From: Novosphingobium sp. 32-60-15
GTDB taxonomy: Bacteria > Pseudomonadota > Alphaproteobacteria > Sphingomonadales > Sphingomonadaceae
Direction: 5' to 3'
DNA length: 64,000 nucleotides
Assembly (NCBI RefSeq): GCF_002280675.1
Contig: NZ_NCEN01000008.1
Location: 62,001-126,000, forward strand
Shown here piece after piece: positions 35,466 to 43,966 of the stretch. Below the pieces are notes generated by a model, which did not search any database, was not told where the DNA came from, and saw only the letters and a program-made list of their open reading frames with translations. Numbering within the stretch: the stretch's first letter is position 1; each line of letters begins with the position of its first letter. The position numbers and the translations under genes are program-made.

Positions 35466-35628
35466 TAAGCCGATTGGCGCTCCCGCACCAGATTGCCCAG
35501 ACCAACACTGCTAAGGCCATCTGCTGCGGCAAATACAGTGTGAAGATCGCGGCAAAACGTCAAGATTGGGGCAAAGCGCGTGTTTGCCCTTGCGAACTGC
35601 CTGCAGTTTCGCCCATCTTACATGACAG

Positions 35629-37716
35629 ATGCTCCGCCAGTATGAACTTGTCGAACGTGTGCTTGCCTATGATCCCGATGCGGATGAGGCAATGCTGAAC
35701 CGCGCCTATGTGTTTACCGTCCAGAAACACGGCACCCAAAAGCGCGCTAGCGGCGACCCCTATTTCTCGCACCCGGTAGAAGTCGCGGGCCTGATGACCG
35801 AGCTGAAGCTCGATCAGGACACGATTATCACTGCACTGCTGCACGATACGGTCGAAGACACGCTGACCACGGTCGCCGATATCGAGCGTTTATTCGGCCC
35901 CGATGTCGCGCGGCTGGTCGATGGCGTAACCAAGCTCTCCAAAATCGAAACGATGAGCGAGAGCGAGCGCGCGGCTGAAAACTTGCGCAAATTCCTGCTG
36001 GCGATGAGCGAGGACTTGCGCGTCCTGCTCGTCAAACTGGCTGATCGTCTGCACAATATGCGTACGCTGCATTACATCCGCAGCGAGGAAAAACGCCGTC
36101 GTATCTCGCGTGAAACTATGGAAATCTATGCCCCGCTGGCCGAGCGTGTGGGCATGTACGAATATATGCGCGAGATGCAGTTGCTCGCATTCGAACAGAT
36201 CGAACCTGAGGCCTATGCTACGATCACCGGGCGTCTGGCAGCCATCCGCAGCGAAGAGGGCGCGCAAGTTGATGCCATCGCGCTGGAAATCAAAAAGGTG
36301 CTGGCGGGCGAGGGCATGCGGGTCGAGATTTCGGGCCGCGAAAAGCATCCCTATTCGATCTGGCGCAAGATGGCTGAACGCCACGTGTCGTTCGAACAGA
36401 TCAGCGATATCATGGCCTTCCGCGTGCTGACCGAAAACGAAGACGATTGCTACAGGGCCTTGGGCTTGCTGCATCGGGCGTGGCAAATGATCCCGGGGCG
36501 TTTCAAGGATTACATCTCGACGCCCAAGATGAACGGCTATCGTTCGCTGCACACGTCTTTGATATATTCCAATGCGATGCGTGTCGAAGTTCAGATCAAA
36601 ACTCGCGAAATGCACCAATTGAACGAATTCGGTCTGGCGGCGCACTGGTCTTACAAACAAGGTAGCCGATCGGACGGGCAAGTTGGCTGGTTGCGCGATT
36701 TGATCGAAATTCTTGAATCCAGTCACGACGCCGAAGAATTGCTCGAAAACACCAAGATGGCGATTTATCAGGATCGCATCTTCGCATTCACGCCCAAGGG
36801 TGCGCTGTTCCAGTTGCCCAAAGGCTCAACCCCGATTGATTTCGCATTTGCGGTTCACACCAATTTGGGCGCCGCTGCGGTCGGTGCCAAAATTAATGGC
36901 CGTCACGTGCCGCTGCGAACGGCGCTGGGCAATGGTGACGTGGTGGAAATCATCAAAAGTCGCAATTCCGAACCGCAATTGTCATGGCTTGGCTTTGTCG
37001 TTACCGGCAAAGCCCGCGCCGCGATCCGCCGCTTTGTCCGCCAGAAAGAGCGGGGCGAGGTCGCCGCCATCGGTCGCAAGCTCTACGAGGAAATCGTCGA
37101 GCGGCTATCGACCAAAATCGGCAAGAAAGCGCTGGCTGATGCGGTCAAGCGCTTGAAAATGGCGACTGAGGAGGACTTCATGTTCGCCATCGGTTCAGCC
37201 AAAATTGATGACCGGCAAGTGATGGAAGCGCTCGTTCCCGGCAGCGCGGCCAATTTACCGCAAGAAAACTGGCCCAGCCAGCAACGCGCCATCGCGGTGC
37301 GTGGCTTGACGCCGGGCATGGCGTTCAAGCTGGCCGATTGCTGCCATCCCGTACCCGGTGACCGCATCGTTGGTTTGCGCCGTCCGGAAAAGGGCGTGGA
37401 AGTCCACGCGATTGATTGCATGAAACTGGCCGATGGCGTCGACGCCGATTGGATTGATCTGTCGTGGGATGCGCGTACCGATGGCGCGGTTGGACGCTTG
37501 CGCGCCGAATTGTATAACCGCCCTGGAACGCTTGCTGAAATGGCGGGTATCTTTGCCAACAATCACGCCAACGTGGTCAATCTTGAGATGACCCAGCGCG
37601 AAAACCCGTTTCACACTTATGAAGTCGATCTTGAAGTGCGTGATCTGGCGCATCTGACCCGGATCGTCAGCGCCTTGCGCGCCAGCGACGCTGTGGCACA
37701 GGCCGAGCGGATCTAA
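35629..37716 (+). CDS. Bifunctional (p)ppGpp synthetase/hydrolase (RelA/SpoT homologue)
   Basis: Makes and degrades the alarmone (p)ppGpp, controlling the stringent response. Domains in order: an HD hydrolase (about 25-180) with His72-Asp73 in LLHDTVEDT; a synthetase domain (about 230-350) with RFKDYISTPKMNGYRSLHT, whose RFKD fits the RXKD form seen in bifunctional enzymes; a TGS domain (about 385-450) with FTPKGALFQLPKGSTPIDFA; and a C-terminal ACT domain (about 620-690). The 695 residues match a long Rsh protein. The start has no strong ribosome binding site. The stop overlaps the stop of the convergent transglutaminase-like gene (CTAA). Confidence 0.95.
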   Translation: MLRQYELVERVLAYDPDADEAMLNRAYVFTVQKHGTQKRASGDPYFSHPVEVAGLMTELKLDQDTIITALLHDTVEDTLTTVADIERLFGPDVARLVDGVTKLSKIETMSESERAAENLRKFLLAMSEDLRVLLVKLADRLHNMRTLHYIRSEEKRRRISRETMEIYAPLAERVGMYEYMREMQLLAFEQIEPEAYATITGRLAAIRSEEGAQVDAIALEIKKVLAGEGMRVEISGREKHPYSIWRKMAERHVSFEQISDIMAFRVLTENEDDCYRALGLLHRAWQMIPGRFKDYISTPKMNGYRSLHTSLIYSNAMRVEVQIKTREMHQLNEFGLAAHWSYKQGSRSDGQVGWLRDLIEILESSHDAEELLENTKMAIYQDRIFAFTPKGALFQLPKGSTPIDFAFAVHTNLGAAAVGAKINGRHVPLRTALGNGDVVEIIKSRNSEPQLSWLGFVVTGKARAAIRRFVRQKERGEVAAIGRKLYEEIVERLSTKIGKKALADAVKRLKMATEEDFMFAIGSAKIDDRQVMEALVPGSAANLPQENWPSQQRAIAVRGLTPGMAFKLADCCHPVPGDRIVGLRRPEKGVEVHAIDCMKLADGVDADWIDLSWDARTDGAVGRLRAELYNRPGTLAEMAGIFANNHANVVNLEMTQRENPFHTYEVDLEVRDLAHLTRIVSALRASDAVAQAERI

Positions 37717-38498
37717 CCGGCCAGCTTCACATCAACGGACTGCGCATTCAATTCTGCGGCGCCGAAGATTGTCAGGAACGCGACGTCTGCGGCATCTCGC
37801 CCGACACCGATGATCACGGTCTTGGCCGGATCAGCCATGCCGGTGGCGTCCACCAGATGCCAGCCTCCGTCCAGCCAGACTTCGGCGAGCGCATGGAAGT
37901 CGGGCGGAGTAACGCCGGGCGTATAAGCGCTGACCATCCGCGCCGGAATTCCAAGACCACGCACCAGTGCGATCAACAAATGCGCGTAATCGCGGCACAC
38001 GCCTTCACGGGACAGAAAAGTGTCTAGCGCGGTTGTCGCTCCATGGCTTGCGCCGGGGACATAAGTAAGGTGTCCGGCGATCCATTCGGTGACGGATGAA
38101 ACCATCATCCCGCCGCTCATCCCACCGAACTGGTCCATCGCAGTTACGTGCAGCGTATCAACCGGACAATAGCGTGAAGGCAGGAGATATTCGACCACGC
38201 CTGCGGGCAAGGACGGCAGCGGATCGGCAGCAAGCGCTGCGAGTACCGAAGCCTGACGCTTGACCGTTACTTGCGCATCATAGGATACGGTAAAGCCGCT
38301 CACTGGTTCAAGCCACGTTCGTTCGCCCACATTGTCATGCGCTGCTATAGCCCGCGTGGATACAGGCGGCGTGACGACAAGCGATGCTGTGCGCACTTCC
38401 TGACCGGGAAGCGCCGCAGCCGCAATTTGCATCAGCACCGGCGCACATTCGCGCATTGTGTAATCAAGCCGTACGGAAAGGGTTATGTCTTGAGCCAT
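37713..38498 (-). CDS. Transglutaminase-like cysteine protease family protein
   Basis: A 261-residue cytosolic-looking protein with a C-terminal transglutaminase-like domain. The catalytic Cys lies in SREGVCRDYAHL (about residue 150), the His in FHALAEVWLDGGWHLVDATG (about 190) and the Asp in the same stretch (about 206). The N-terminal third is beta-rich (LSVRLDYTMRE), as in the bacterial N-terminal companion domain of this family. Such proteins are predicted peptidases; substrate unknown. I take ATG at 38498, since the longer frame to 38525 lacks support. Confidence 0.85.
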   Translation of the reverse strand: MAQDITLSVRLDYTMRECAPVLMQIAAAALPGQEVRTASLVVTPPVSTRAIAAHDNVGERTWLEPVSGFTVSYDAQVTVKRQASVLAALAADPLPSLPAGVVEYLLPSRYCPVDTLHVTAMDQFGGMSGGMMVSSVTEWIAGHLTYVPGASHGATTALDTFLSREGVCRDYAHLLIALVRGLGIPARMVSAYTPGVTPPDFHALAEVWLDGGWHLVDATGMADPAKTVIIGVGRDAADVAFLTIFGAAELNAQSVDVKLAG

Positions 38499-38950
38499 GG
38501 ATGCCCCTATCCGCAGGTGTGCCAAAGGTTCCGGTCAGCGGTGCGGATAATTGGCACAATTCAGACGGGATGACCGGCCGCTTAGCGTTTGTGGTGCATT
38601 GTGCATAGGGGCAGCCAAGTAAGGCGGGGACAACCGGCGCAACGCGAAAGCGGACAAACCGCACGTTCGATTTTGACCTTGTGCCTGATCTGCGGTATCA
38701 AGCTTCCATAATAGAGTTCGACCGCGCCGGGTTGGGGTGCGCTGTCTCTTATTATCTATGCGCAGAGCGGTTGACGTTGCTTGCGAAACGGCTTAAGCGC
38801 GCCTTTCACTCACTTCCGGCCATAGTATGCGTTATCGGGATTAAACCCCTGAAACCCCGCAGATTATCCGGTTTCCCGAGTGTTTTTCGCGATGAGATAG
38901 GGCCAGCGGCGCGAGTCGCTTGTGTCCTGTGGAGCAAAACGGAGAATCAA
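38499..38950. other. Non-coding region upstream of rpsM
   Basis: A gap of 452 bases between divergent genes. It must hold the promoter for the rpsM-rpsK-rpoA group; TTGACG at 38771-38776 with TTAAGC 16 bases further is a weak candidate. The longer open frame that reads through from 38681 into rpsM has no ribosomal-protein character before 38951. I see no RNA gene or repeat. Confidence 0.5.
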
Positions 38951-39319
38951 GTGGCTCGTATTGCCGGGGTAAACATCCCCACCAACAAGCGCGTTATTAT
39001 CGCGCTCACCTACATCCATGGTATCGGGCCTCACAAGGCCAAGCAGATCGCCGACAAGCTGGGAATTGACCACAGCCGTCGTGTGCAAGACCTGTCGGAT
39101 GCCGAAGTCCTCCAGATCCGCGAAACGATCGATGCCGATCATAACGTGGAAGGCGATCTTCGTCGCGAAGTTGCGATGAACATCAAGCGCCTGATGGACC
39201 TCGCATGCTATCGTGGTCTGCGTCACCGTAAGGGCCTGCCGGTCCGCGGACAGCGCACGCACACCAACGCCCGCACCCGCAAGGGTAAGGCCAAGCCGAT
39301 CGCCGGCAAGAAGAAGTAA
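38951..39319 (+). CDS. rpsM: 30S ribosomal protein S13
   Basis: Ribosomal protein of the 30S head that contacts tRNA and the 50S subunit. The 122 residues match the family: [14 protein letters not shown] at the N-terminus, LTYIHGIG, a long helix region and the basic tail [17 protein letters not shown]. The start is GTG at 38951 with GGAG 7 bases upstream. It heads the S13-S11-alpha order typical of the distal alpha operon. Upstream alpha-operon genes such as adk and secY are not adjacent here. Confidence 0.97.
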   Translation: MARIAGVNIPTNKRVIIALTYIHGIGPHKAKQIADKLGIDHSRRVQDLSDAEVLQIRETIDADHNVEGDLRREVAMNIKRLMDLACYRGLRHRKGLPVRGQRTHTNARTRKGKAKPIAGKKK

Positions 39320-39368
39320 GACCCGAGAAGGGCTTTCTTCCGTCCCAGATTATCGAGGATAGAGATCA

Positions 39369-39758
39369 ATGGCACGCGAACCTCAGCGCATTAAGCGCCG
39401 CGAGCGTAAGAACATCACAAGCGGCGTTGCGCATGTAAACGCCAGCTTCAACAACACCATGGTGACCATCACCGACGCACAGGGCAACGCGATTTCGTGG
39501 TCCTCGGCCGGCATGATGGGCTTCAAGGGCAGCCGCAAGTCGACACCGTATGCAGCGCAGGTCGCTGCAGACGATGCTGGCAAGAAGGCTGCTGAACACG
39601 GCGTCCGCACCCTCGAGGTCGAGGTCAAGGGCCCCGGTTCGGGTCGTGAAAGCGCGCTCCGTGCACTGCAAGCGGTCGGATTCACCATCACGGCTATCCG
39701 CGATGTGACCTCGATCCCGCACAACGGCGTTCGTCCTTCGAAGCGTCGTCGCGTCTAA
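39369..39758 (+). CDS. rpsK: 30S ribosomal protein S11
   Basis: A 129-residue S11 of the 30S platform near the mRNA exit. Conserved [22 protein letters not shown] and [14 protein letters not shown] stretches (shown in part) and the end [12 protein letters not shown] are clear. It lies 49 bases after rpsM in the same direction. It is followed by a 117-base gap with a strong hairpin before rpoA. Confidence 0.97.
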   Translation: MAREPQRIKRRERKNITSGVAHVNASFNNTMVTITDAQGNAISWSSAGMMGFKGSRKSTPYAAQVAADDAGKKAAEHGVRTLEVEVKGPGSGRESALRALQAVGFTITAIRDVTSIPHNGVRPSKRRRV

Positions 39759-39767
39759 TTTGCCTTC

Positions 39768-39805
39768 GGTGGGTGGTGGCGCTGGTACCGGCGCTTTCAC
39801 CCACC
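39768..39805 (+). other. Hairpin between rpsK and rpoA
   Basis: GGTGGGTG (39768-39775) pairs with CACCCACC (39798-39805), and the inner GCGC/GCGC continues the stem. No T tract follows, so full termination is unlikely. It may be an mRNA processing or partial attenuation site that sets the rpoA dose relative to the ribosomal proteins. Confidence 0.5.
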
Positions 39806-39875
39806 CAATACCTCGACCGGATACGGATAATTCGTCCGATGTCCGGCAAGCCCGCACAAACCCCAGGGGAATTCC

Positions 39876-40940
39876 ATGACTGTCAACATCAAGAACTGGC
39901 AGGAACTGAAGAAGCCCAACAATCTCGAGATCAAACCGGGCAACGATCCCAAGCGTCGCGTGACTTTTGTCGCTGAACCGCTTGAGCGTGGCTTTGGTCT
40001 CACCCTCGGCAACGCGCTCCGCCGCGTGTTGTTGTCATCGCTGCAGGGCGCAGCCGTTACCTCGATCAAGATCGAGAACGTACTTCACGAGTTCTCGTCG
40101 CTTGCCGGCGTGCGTGAAGATGTGACTGACATCGTTCTGAACGTGAAGCAGATCGCATTGAAGATGCAGGGCGAAGGCCCCAAGCGTCTCCAGCTTTCGG
40201 CAACCGGCCCGGGCGAAGTCAAGGCAGGCGACATTGCAGTTACCGGCGATATCGAAGTCCTCAACAAGGACCTCGTCATCTGCAATCTTGATGAAGGCGC
40301 AACCTTCAACATGGAACTGACGGTTGATACCGGCAAGGGCTATGTCCCTGCTGTTGCCAATCGCCCGGTCGATGCACCAATCGGTCTTATCCCGGTTGAC
40401 TCGCTTTATTCGCCGGTCCGTCAGGTGTCCTACAAGGTCGATAATGCCCGCATCGGACAAGAGCTTGACTACGACAAGCTTAACCTCACCGTTGAAACCG
40501 ATGGTACGGTAACGCCTGAAGACGCAGTGGCTTATGCTGCGCGCATCCTTCAGGACCAGTTGTCGCTGTTCGTCCACTTCGATGATCAGGTTCCTGTTGG
40601 TCATGTTCCTTCGGTATCGGGCGGCGTTGCCACCCACGCACCGGAAGAAAGCGATGCCAACCAACTCAACCGTTACCTTCTCAAGAAGGTCGACGAATTG
40701 GAGCTGTCGGTCCGCTCGGCCAATTGCCTCAAGAACGACAACATCATCTATATCGGCGATCTGGTCCAAAAGACCGAAGCCGAGATGCTGCGCACGCCGA
40801 ACTTCGGCCGCAAGTCGCTCAACGAAATCAAGGAAGTTCTCTCCTCGATGGGTCTGCGCCTCGGCATGGACATTCCTGGCTGGCCGCCAGAGAACATCGA
40901 AGAAATGGCCAAGAAGCTCGAACAAGAGCTTTTGGGTTAA
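39876..40940 (+). CDS. rpoA: DNA-directed RNA polymerase alpha subunit
   Basis: Alpha subunit that nucleates RNA polymerase assembly and contacts promoters and activators such as FNR. The 354-residue protein has the N-terminal dimerisation domain ([25 protein letters not shown], shown in part) and the C-terminal helix-hairpin-helix domain ([21 protein letters not shown], shown in part, near 280-300, then [19 protein letters not shown]). ATG at 39876 follows AGGGGA. A strong terminator follows at once. Confidence 0.97.
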   Translation: MTVNIKNWQELKKPNNLEIKPGNDPKRRVTFVAEPLERGFGLTLGNALRRVLLSSLQGAAVTSIKIENVLHEFSSLAGVREDVTDIVLNVKQIALKMQGEGPKRLQLSATGPGEVKAGDIAVTGDIEVLNKDLVICNLDEGATFNMELTVDTGKGYVPAVANRPVDAPIGLIPVDSLYSPVRQVSYKVDNARIGQELDYDKLNLTVETDGTVTPEDAVAYAARILQDQLSLFVHFDDQVPVGHVPSVSGGVATHAPEESDANQLNRYLLKKVDELELSVRSANCLKNDNIIYIGDLVQKTEAEMLRTPNFGRKSLNEIKEVLSSMGLRLGMDIPGWPPENIEEMAKKLEQELLG

Positions 40941-40945
40941 AGATA

Positions 40946-40977
40946 ATCGGGGCGTTCTTCGGAACGCCCCGATTTTT
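40946..40977 (+). terminator. rpoA terminator with UUCG tetraloop
   Basis: A perfect 12-bp stem (ATCGGGGCGTTC / GAACGCCCCGAT) capped by a TTCG loop and followed by TTTT. The stem begins six bases past the rpoA stop. The UUCG loop closed by C-G is unusually stable. It separates rplQ from the rpsM-rpsK-rpoA transcript, at least partly. Confidence 0.92.
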
Positions 40978-41058
40978 GGGTGATTTGGCGGCAACCTGCA
41001 ATAGCCGCCTGTTTCGGGGTACCTTGTACGGCCCCCCTACGAACTGAAGGGAATACCC

Positions 41059-41484
41059 ATGCGTCATAAAATTGGCCAGCGTAAGCTGGGTCGTACATCT
41101 GCCCACCGTATGGCGATGCTCCGCAACATGGCGGCGGCATTGATCAAGCATGAGCAGATCACCACGACCACGCCAAAGGCACGCGAGCTGCGTCCTTACC
41201 TTGAAAAGCTGATCACGCTGGGCAAGAAGGGCGGCCTTTCGAACCGTCGTCTTGCACATGCCCGTCTGGGTGACGATACGCAGCTTACCAAGCTGTTCAC
41301 AGTGCTGGCTGAGCGCTATGCGACTCGTGACGGCGGCTACACCCGCATCATCAAAGCCGGCTACCGCGCTTCGGATGCCGCGCCAGTCGCCGTGATCGAA
41401 CTGGTGGACCGCGATACTTCGGCCAAGGGTCAGGACTCAGGTCCGGTAATGACCGCTGACGAAGACGAATACGAAGCCGCGTAA
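41059..41484 (+). CDS. rplQ: 50S ribosomal protein L17
   Basis: A 141-residue L17 of the 50S exit-tunnel region. The family start [23 protein letters not shown] (shown in part), [21 protein letters not shown] and the later [25 protein letters not shown] are clear. A short acidic tail ([10 protein letters not shown]) extends it slightly. The start ATG at 41059 follows GAAGGG. It normally follows rpoA in the alpha operon; here a terminator lies between them. Confidence 0.97.
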   Translation: MRHKIGQRKLGRTSAHRMAMLRNMAAALIKHEQITTTTPKARELRPYLEKLITLGKKGGLSNRRLAHARLGDDTQLTKLFTVLAERYATRDGGYTRIIKAGYRASDAAPVAVIELVDRDTSAKGQDSGPVMTADEDEYEAA

Positions 41485-41513
41485 TAGCGCTTCGGTTCAT
41501 AACAAGTTAGAAC

Positions 41514-41547
41514 AACGGGCGGGGCAGCAATGCCACCGCCCGTTTTT
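41514..41547 (+). terminator. rplQ terminator
   Basis: AACGGGCGG (41514-41522) pairs with CCGCCCGTT (41536-41544), extended by GGCA/TGCC around a GCAA tetraloop, with a T tract TTTTT at 41543-41547. It lies about 30 bases past the rplQ stop. The following 230 bases up to the next gene hold no further structure I can call. Confidence 0.92.
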
Positions 41548-41778
41548 CGTTGTAGAGGGCTGAGGGGCAAATGACGTCTCTCTCTTTCACAGGCGAGCGT
41601 TGGGAGAGGGGGCAAAAAACACACCTCGATTGTCCGTCATGATTTTTTCGGTACGGCTGTTTCGCAAATCTTTCTGTCGATAGTCCATGCTGTGTAAATT
41701 CGTTCGGGCTTGCTTGCGTGAACACGAATGTCAGCTAGTTTCCTTCGCAACCGGAAAGACCAAACTGAAAGTGCCTAC

Positions 41779-43917
41779 ATGCCATCCATCCGCACCTTGC
41801 TCGCAGCCTCGGCTGCCACGCTTGTTGTCACGCCAGCTTTTGGGCAAAGTGGAGAGGCCATAATGCACTATCCCGCCACCCAACGTGGCAGCGCAGTTGA
41901 AACGGCTTTTGGGGAGAAGGTTGCCGATCCTTACCGCTGGCTTGAAGCCGATGTGCGCGAGGACATAACGGTGGCCGCGTGGGTGGAAGCGCAAAGCCGC
42001 TTTACCGCTGATTACCTTGCCAAATTGGCAGAGCGACCGGCATTTGAAGTGCGTCTTAAAACGCTGTTTGATTTCGAACGCATCGGCATGCCGGTAAAGG
42101 CGGGCAGTCTCCTGTTTTTCCGCCACAACTCCGGCTTGCAAAACCAGTCCGTGCTCTATGTCCGCAACGCTGATGGCAGCGGTGAACGCCGCGTACTGAT
42201 TGATCCGAATACTTGGGCTAAGGATGGCGCGACCGCGCTTGACGATTGGCAGCCTTCCAAGGATGGTGCGCGCCTTGCCTTTACAGTGCAGGATGGGGGA
42301 TCGGATTGGCGCACCGTCAAATTCCTCGATGTCGCCACCGGAACCACCCTTCCCGAGACGCTGGAGCACGTGAAGTTCTCTGCGCTGGCGTGGGCTGGCA
42401 GTGGCGGCGTCCTCTATTCACGCTTCCCCGCGCCGAAACCGGGTGAGGCGTTCCAGGCTGTGAGTTCCAACCAATCAGTGTGGTATCACCAGATCGGCAC
42501 CGATCAGTCGGCAGACAAACTGGTCTATGCCACGCCCGATAACCCGCGCCTCTATCATTCCGCCGCCGTCACCCATGATCAGCGCTGGATGGTCATTTCG
42601 ACCAGCACCGGCAGCGAAAAAGGCAATGCGGTGGGCGTTGCGGCCATCGGCAAGGGTGATTGGACGGTGCGACCGTTGGTCACTTTGCTGAAGGACGAAT
42701 GGAGCCTGATCGACGGCATCGGCGATACGCTGTGGTTCATGACCAGCAAGGATGCGCCACGCAAACAGGTGGTGATGGTTGATCTTTCGGGCGCGGAACC
42801 GGCGATCATGATCGTTGTCCCAGAAGATGAAGCTGTGCTTGATGGCGCGAGCATTGTTGGCGACAAACTGGTGCTCAATTATTTGCGCGATGTGAAGGCT
42901 GAACTGCGGCTTGCCAATCTGGACGGGAAGCCCGCCGGAACGCTGGCGCTTCCCGGCATCGGGAGTGTAAGCGGGGTGCAGGGCGAACCGGGGGACGCCC
43001 AAGGCCACTTCGTGTTCAGCGGCTTCACCCAGCCTGCCACCGTTTACAGCTTTGATGCTGCCAACCCCGCTTCGACCAGCGTTTGGGCCGCGCCCAAGCT
43101 GACGTTCGATCCCGCGCGCTTTGAAACGCGGCAGGTGTTTTATCCATCCAAAGACGGCACAAAAATTCCGATGTTCGTCGTCCGCCGCCAAGATTTGGAC
43201 GGGCCATTGCCGACGATCCTGTACGGCTATGGCGGCTTCAACATCTCGGTCCTACCCGGCTTTTCGGCAGCGCGCATGGCATGGCTCGAAGCGGGCGGGG
43301 CCTATGCCGTGGCCAACATTCGCGGTGGCGGCGAATATGGAGAGGCGTGGCACCTTGGCGGCAAAGGCGCGACCAAGCAGAACGTATTCGATGATTTCAT
43401 CGCTGCGGGCGAATGGCTGAAGGCCAATGGTGTGACGGCCAAGGATGGCTTGGCGGTTGAAGGTGGTTCCAACGGTGGTTTGCTGGTGGGCGCGGTAGTT
43501 AACCAGCGGCCTGACCTGTTCGCCGCCGCCCACCCTGCCGTCGGCGTGATGGACATGCTGCGCTTCGACAAGTTCACCGCGGGGCGCGAATGGGTGTTCG
43601 ATTATGGCTTCCCCGAAAAGGAGGCCGACTGGCGGCGGCTCCGCTCCTATTCCCCCTATCACAACGTGAAATCTGGTTCGGCCTATCCCGCAACCCTGAC
43701 CACAACTGCCGATACCGATGACCGCGTCGTTCCCGGCCACAGCTTCAAATATGCTGCCGCGCTGCAAGCGGCGGACATCGGGCCAAAGCCTCACCTGATC
43801 CGTATTGCCACGCGCGCAGGGCATGGCGCTGGCACACCCGTTTCAAAAATGATCGAGGAATCGGCTGACGTTTATGCGTTTCTTGCCCACTGGACCGGCC
43901 TGAAACCACAAGACTGA
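41779..43917 (+). CDS. Secreted prolyl oligopeptidase family serine peptidase (S9A), copy 1
   Basis: Periplasmic or secreted peptidase that cleaves short peptides after proline. The 712-residue product has a signal peptide (PSIRTLLAASAATLVVTPAFGQ), an N-terminal segment with VADPYRWLEAD, a seven-bladed propeller and a C-terminal alpha/beta hydrolase domain. The triad is Ser564 in GGSNGGLL, Asp647 in TDDRVVPGHS and His682 in AGHGAG. The in-frame ATG at 41728 would bury the signal peptide, so I choose 41779. A paralogue follows 49 bases downstream. Confidence 0.9.
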   Translation: MPSIRTLLAASAATLVVTPAFGQSGEAIMHYPATQRGSAVETAFGEKVADPYRWLEADVREDITVAAWVEAQSRFTADYLAKLAERPAFEVRLKTLFDFERIGMPVKAGSLLFFRHNSGLQNQSVLYVRNADGSGERRVLIDPNTWAKDGATALDDWQPSKDGARLAFTVQDGGSDWRTVKFLDVATGTTLPETLEHVKFSALAWAGSGGVLYSRFPAPKPGEAFQAVSSNQSVWYHQIGTDQSADKLVYATPDNPRLYHSAAVTHDQRWMVISTSTGSEKGNAVGVAAIGKGDWTVRPLVTLLKDEWSLIDGIGDTLWFMTSKDAPRKQVVMVDLSGAEPAIMIVVPEDEAVLDGASIVGDKLVLNYLRDVKAELRLANLDGKPAGTLALPGIGSVSGVQGEPGDAQGHFVFSGFTQPATVYSFDAANPASTSVWAAPKLTFDPARFETRQVFYPSKDGTKIPMFVVRRQDLDGPLPTILYGYGGFNISVLPGFSAARMAWLEAGGAYAVANIRGGGEYGEAWHLGGKGATKQNVFDDFIAAGEWLKANGVTAKDGLAVEGGSNGGLLVGAVVNQRPDLFAAAHPAVGVMDMLRFDKFTAGREWVFDYGFPEKEADWRRLRSYSPYHNVKSGSAYPATLTTTADTDDRVVPGHSFKYAAALQAADIGPKPHLIRIATRAGHGAGTPVSKMIEESADVYAFLAHWTGLKPQD

Positions 43918-43966
43918 TCTTAAGTTCACTTGGCAATTCATCTCGCAGATCTCGTCTTAAGCTGCT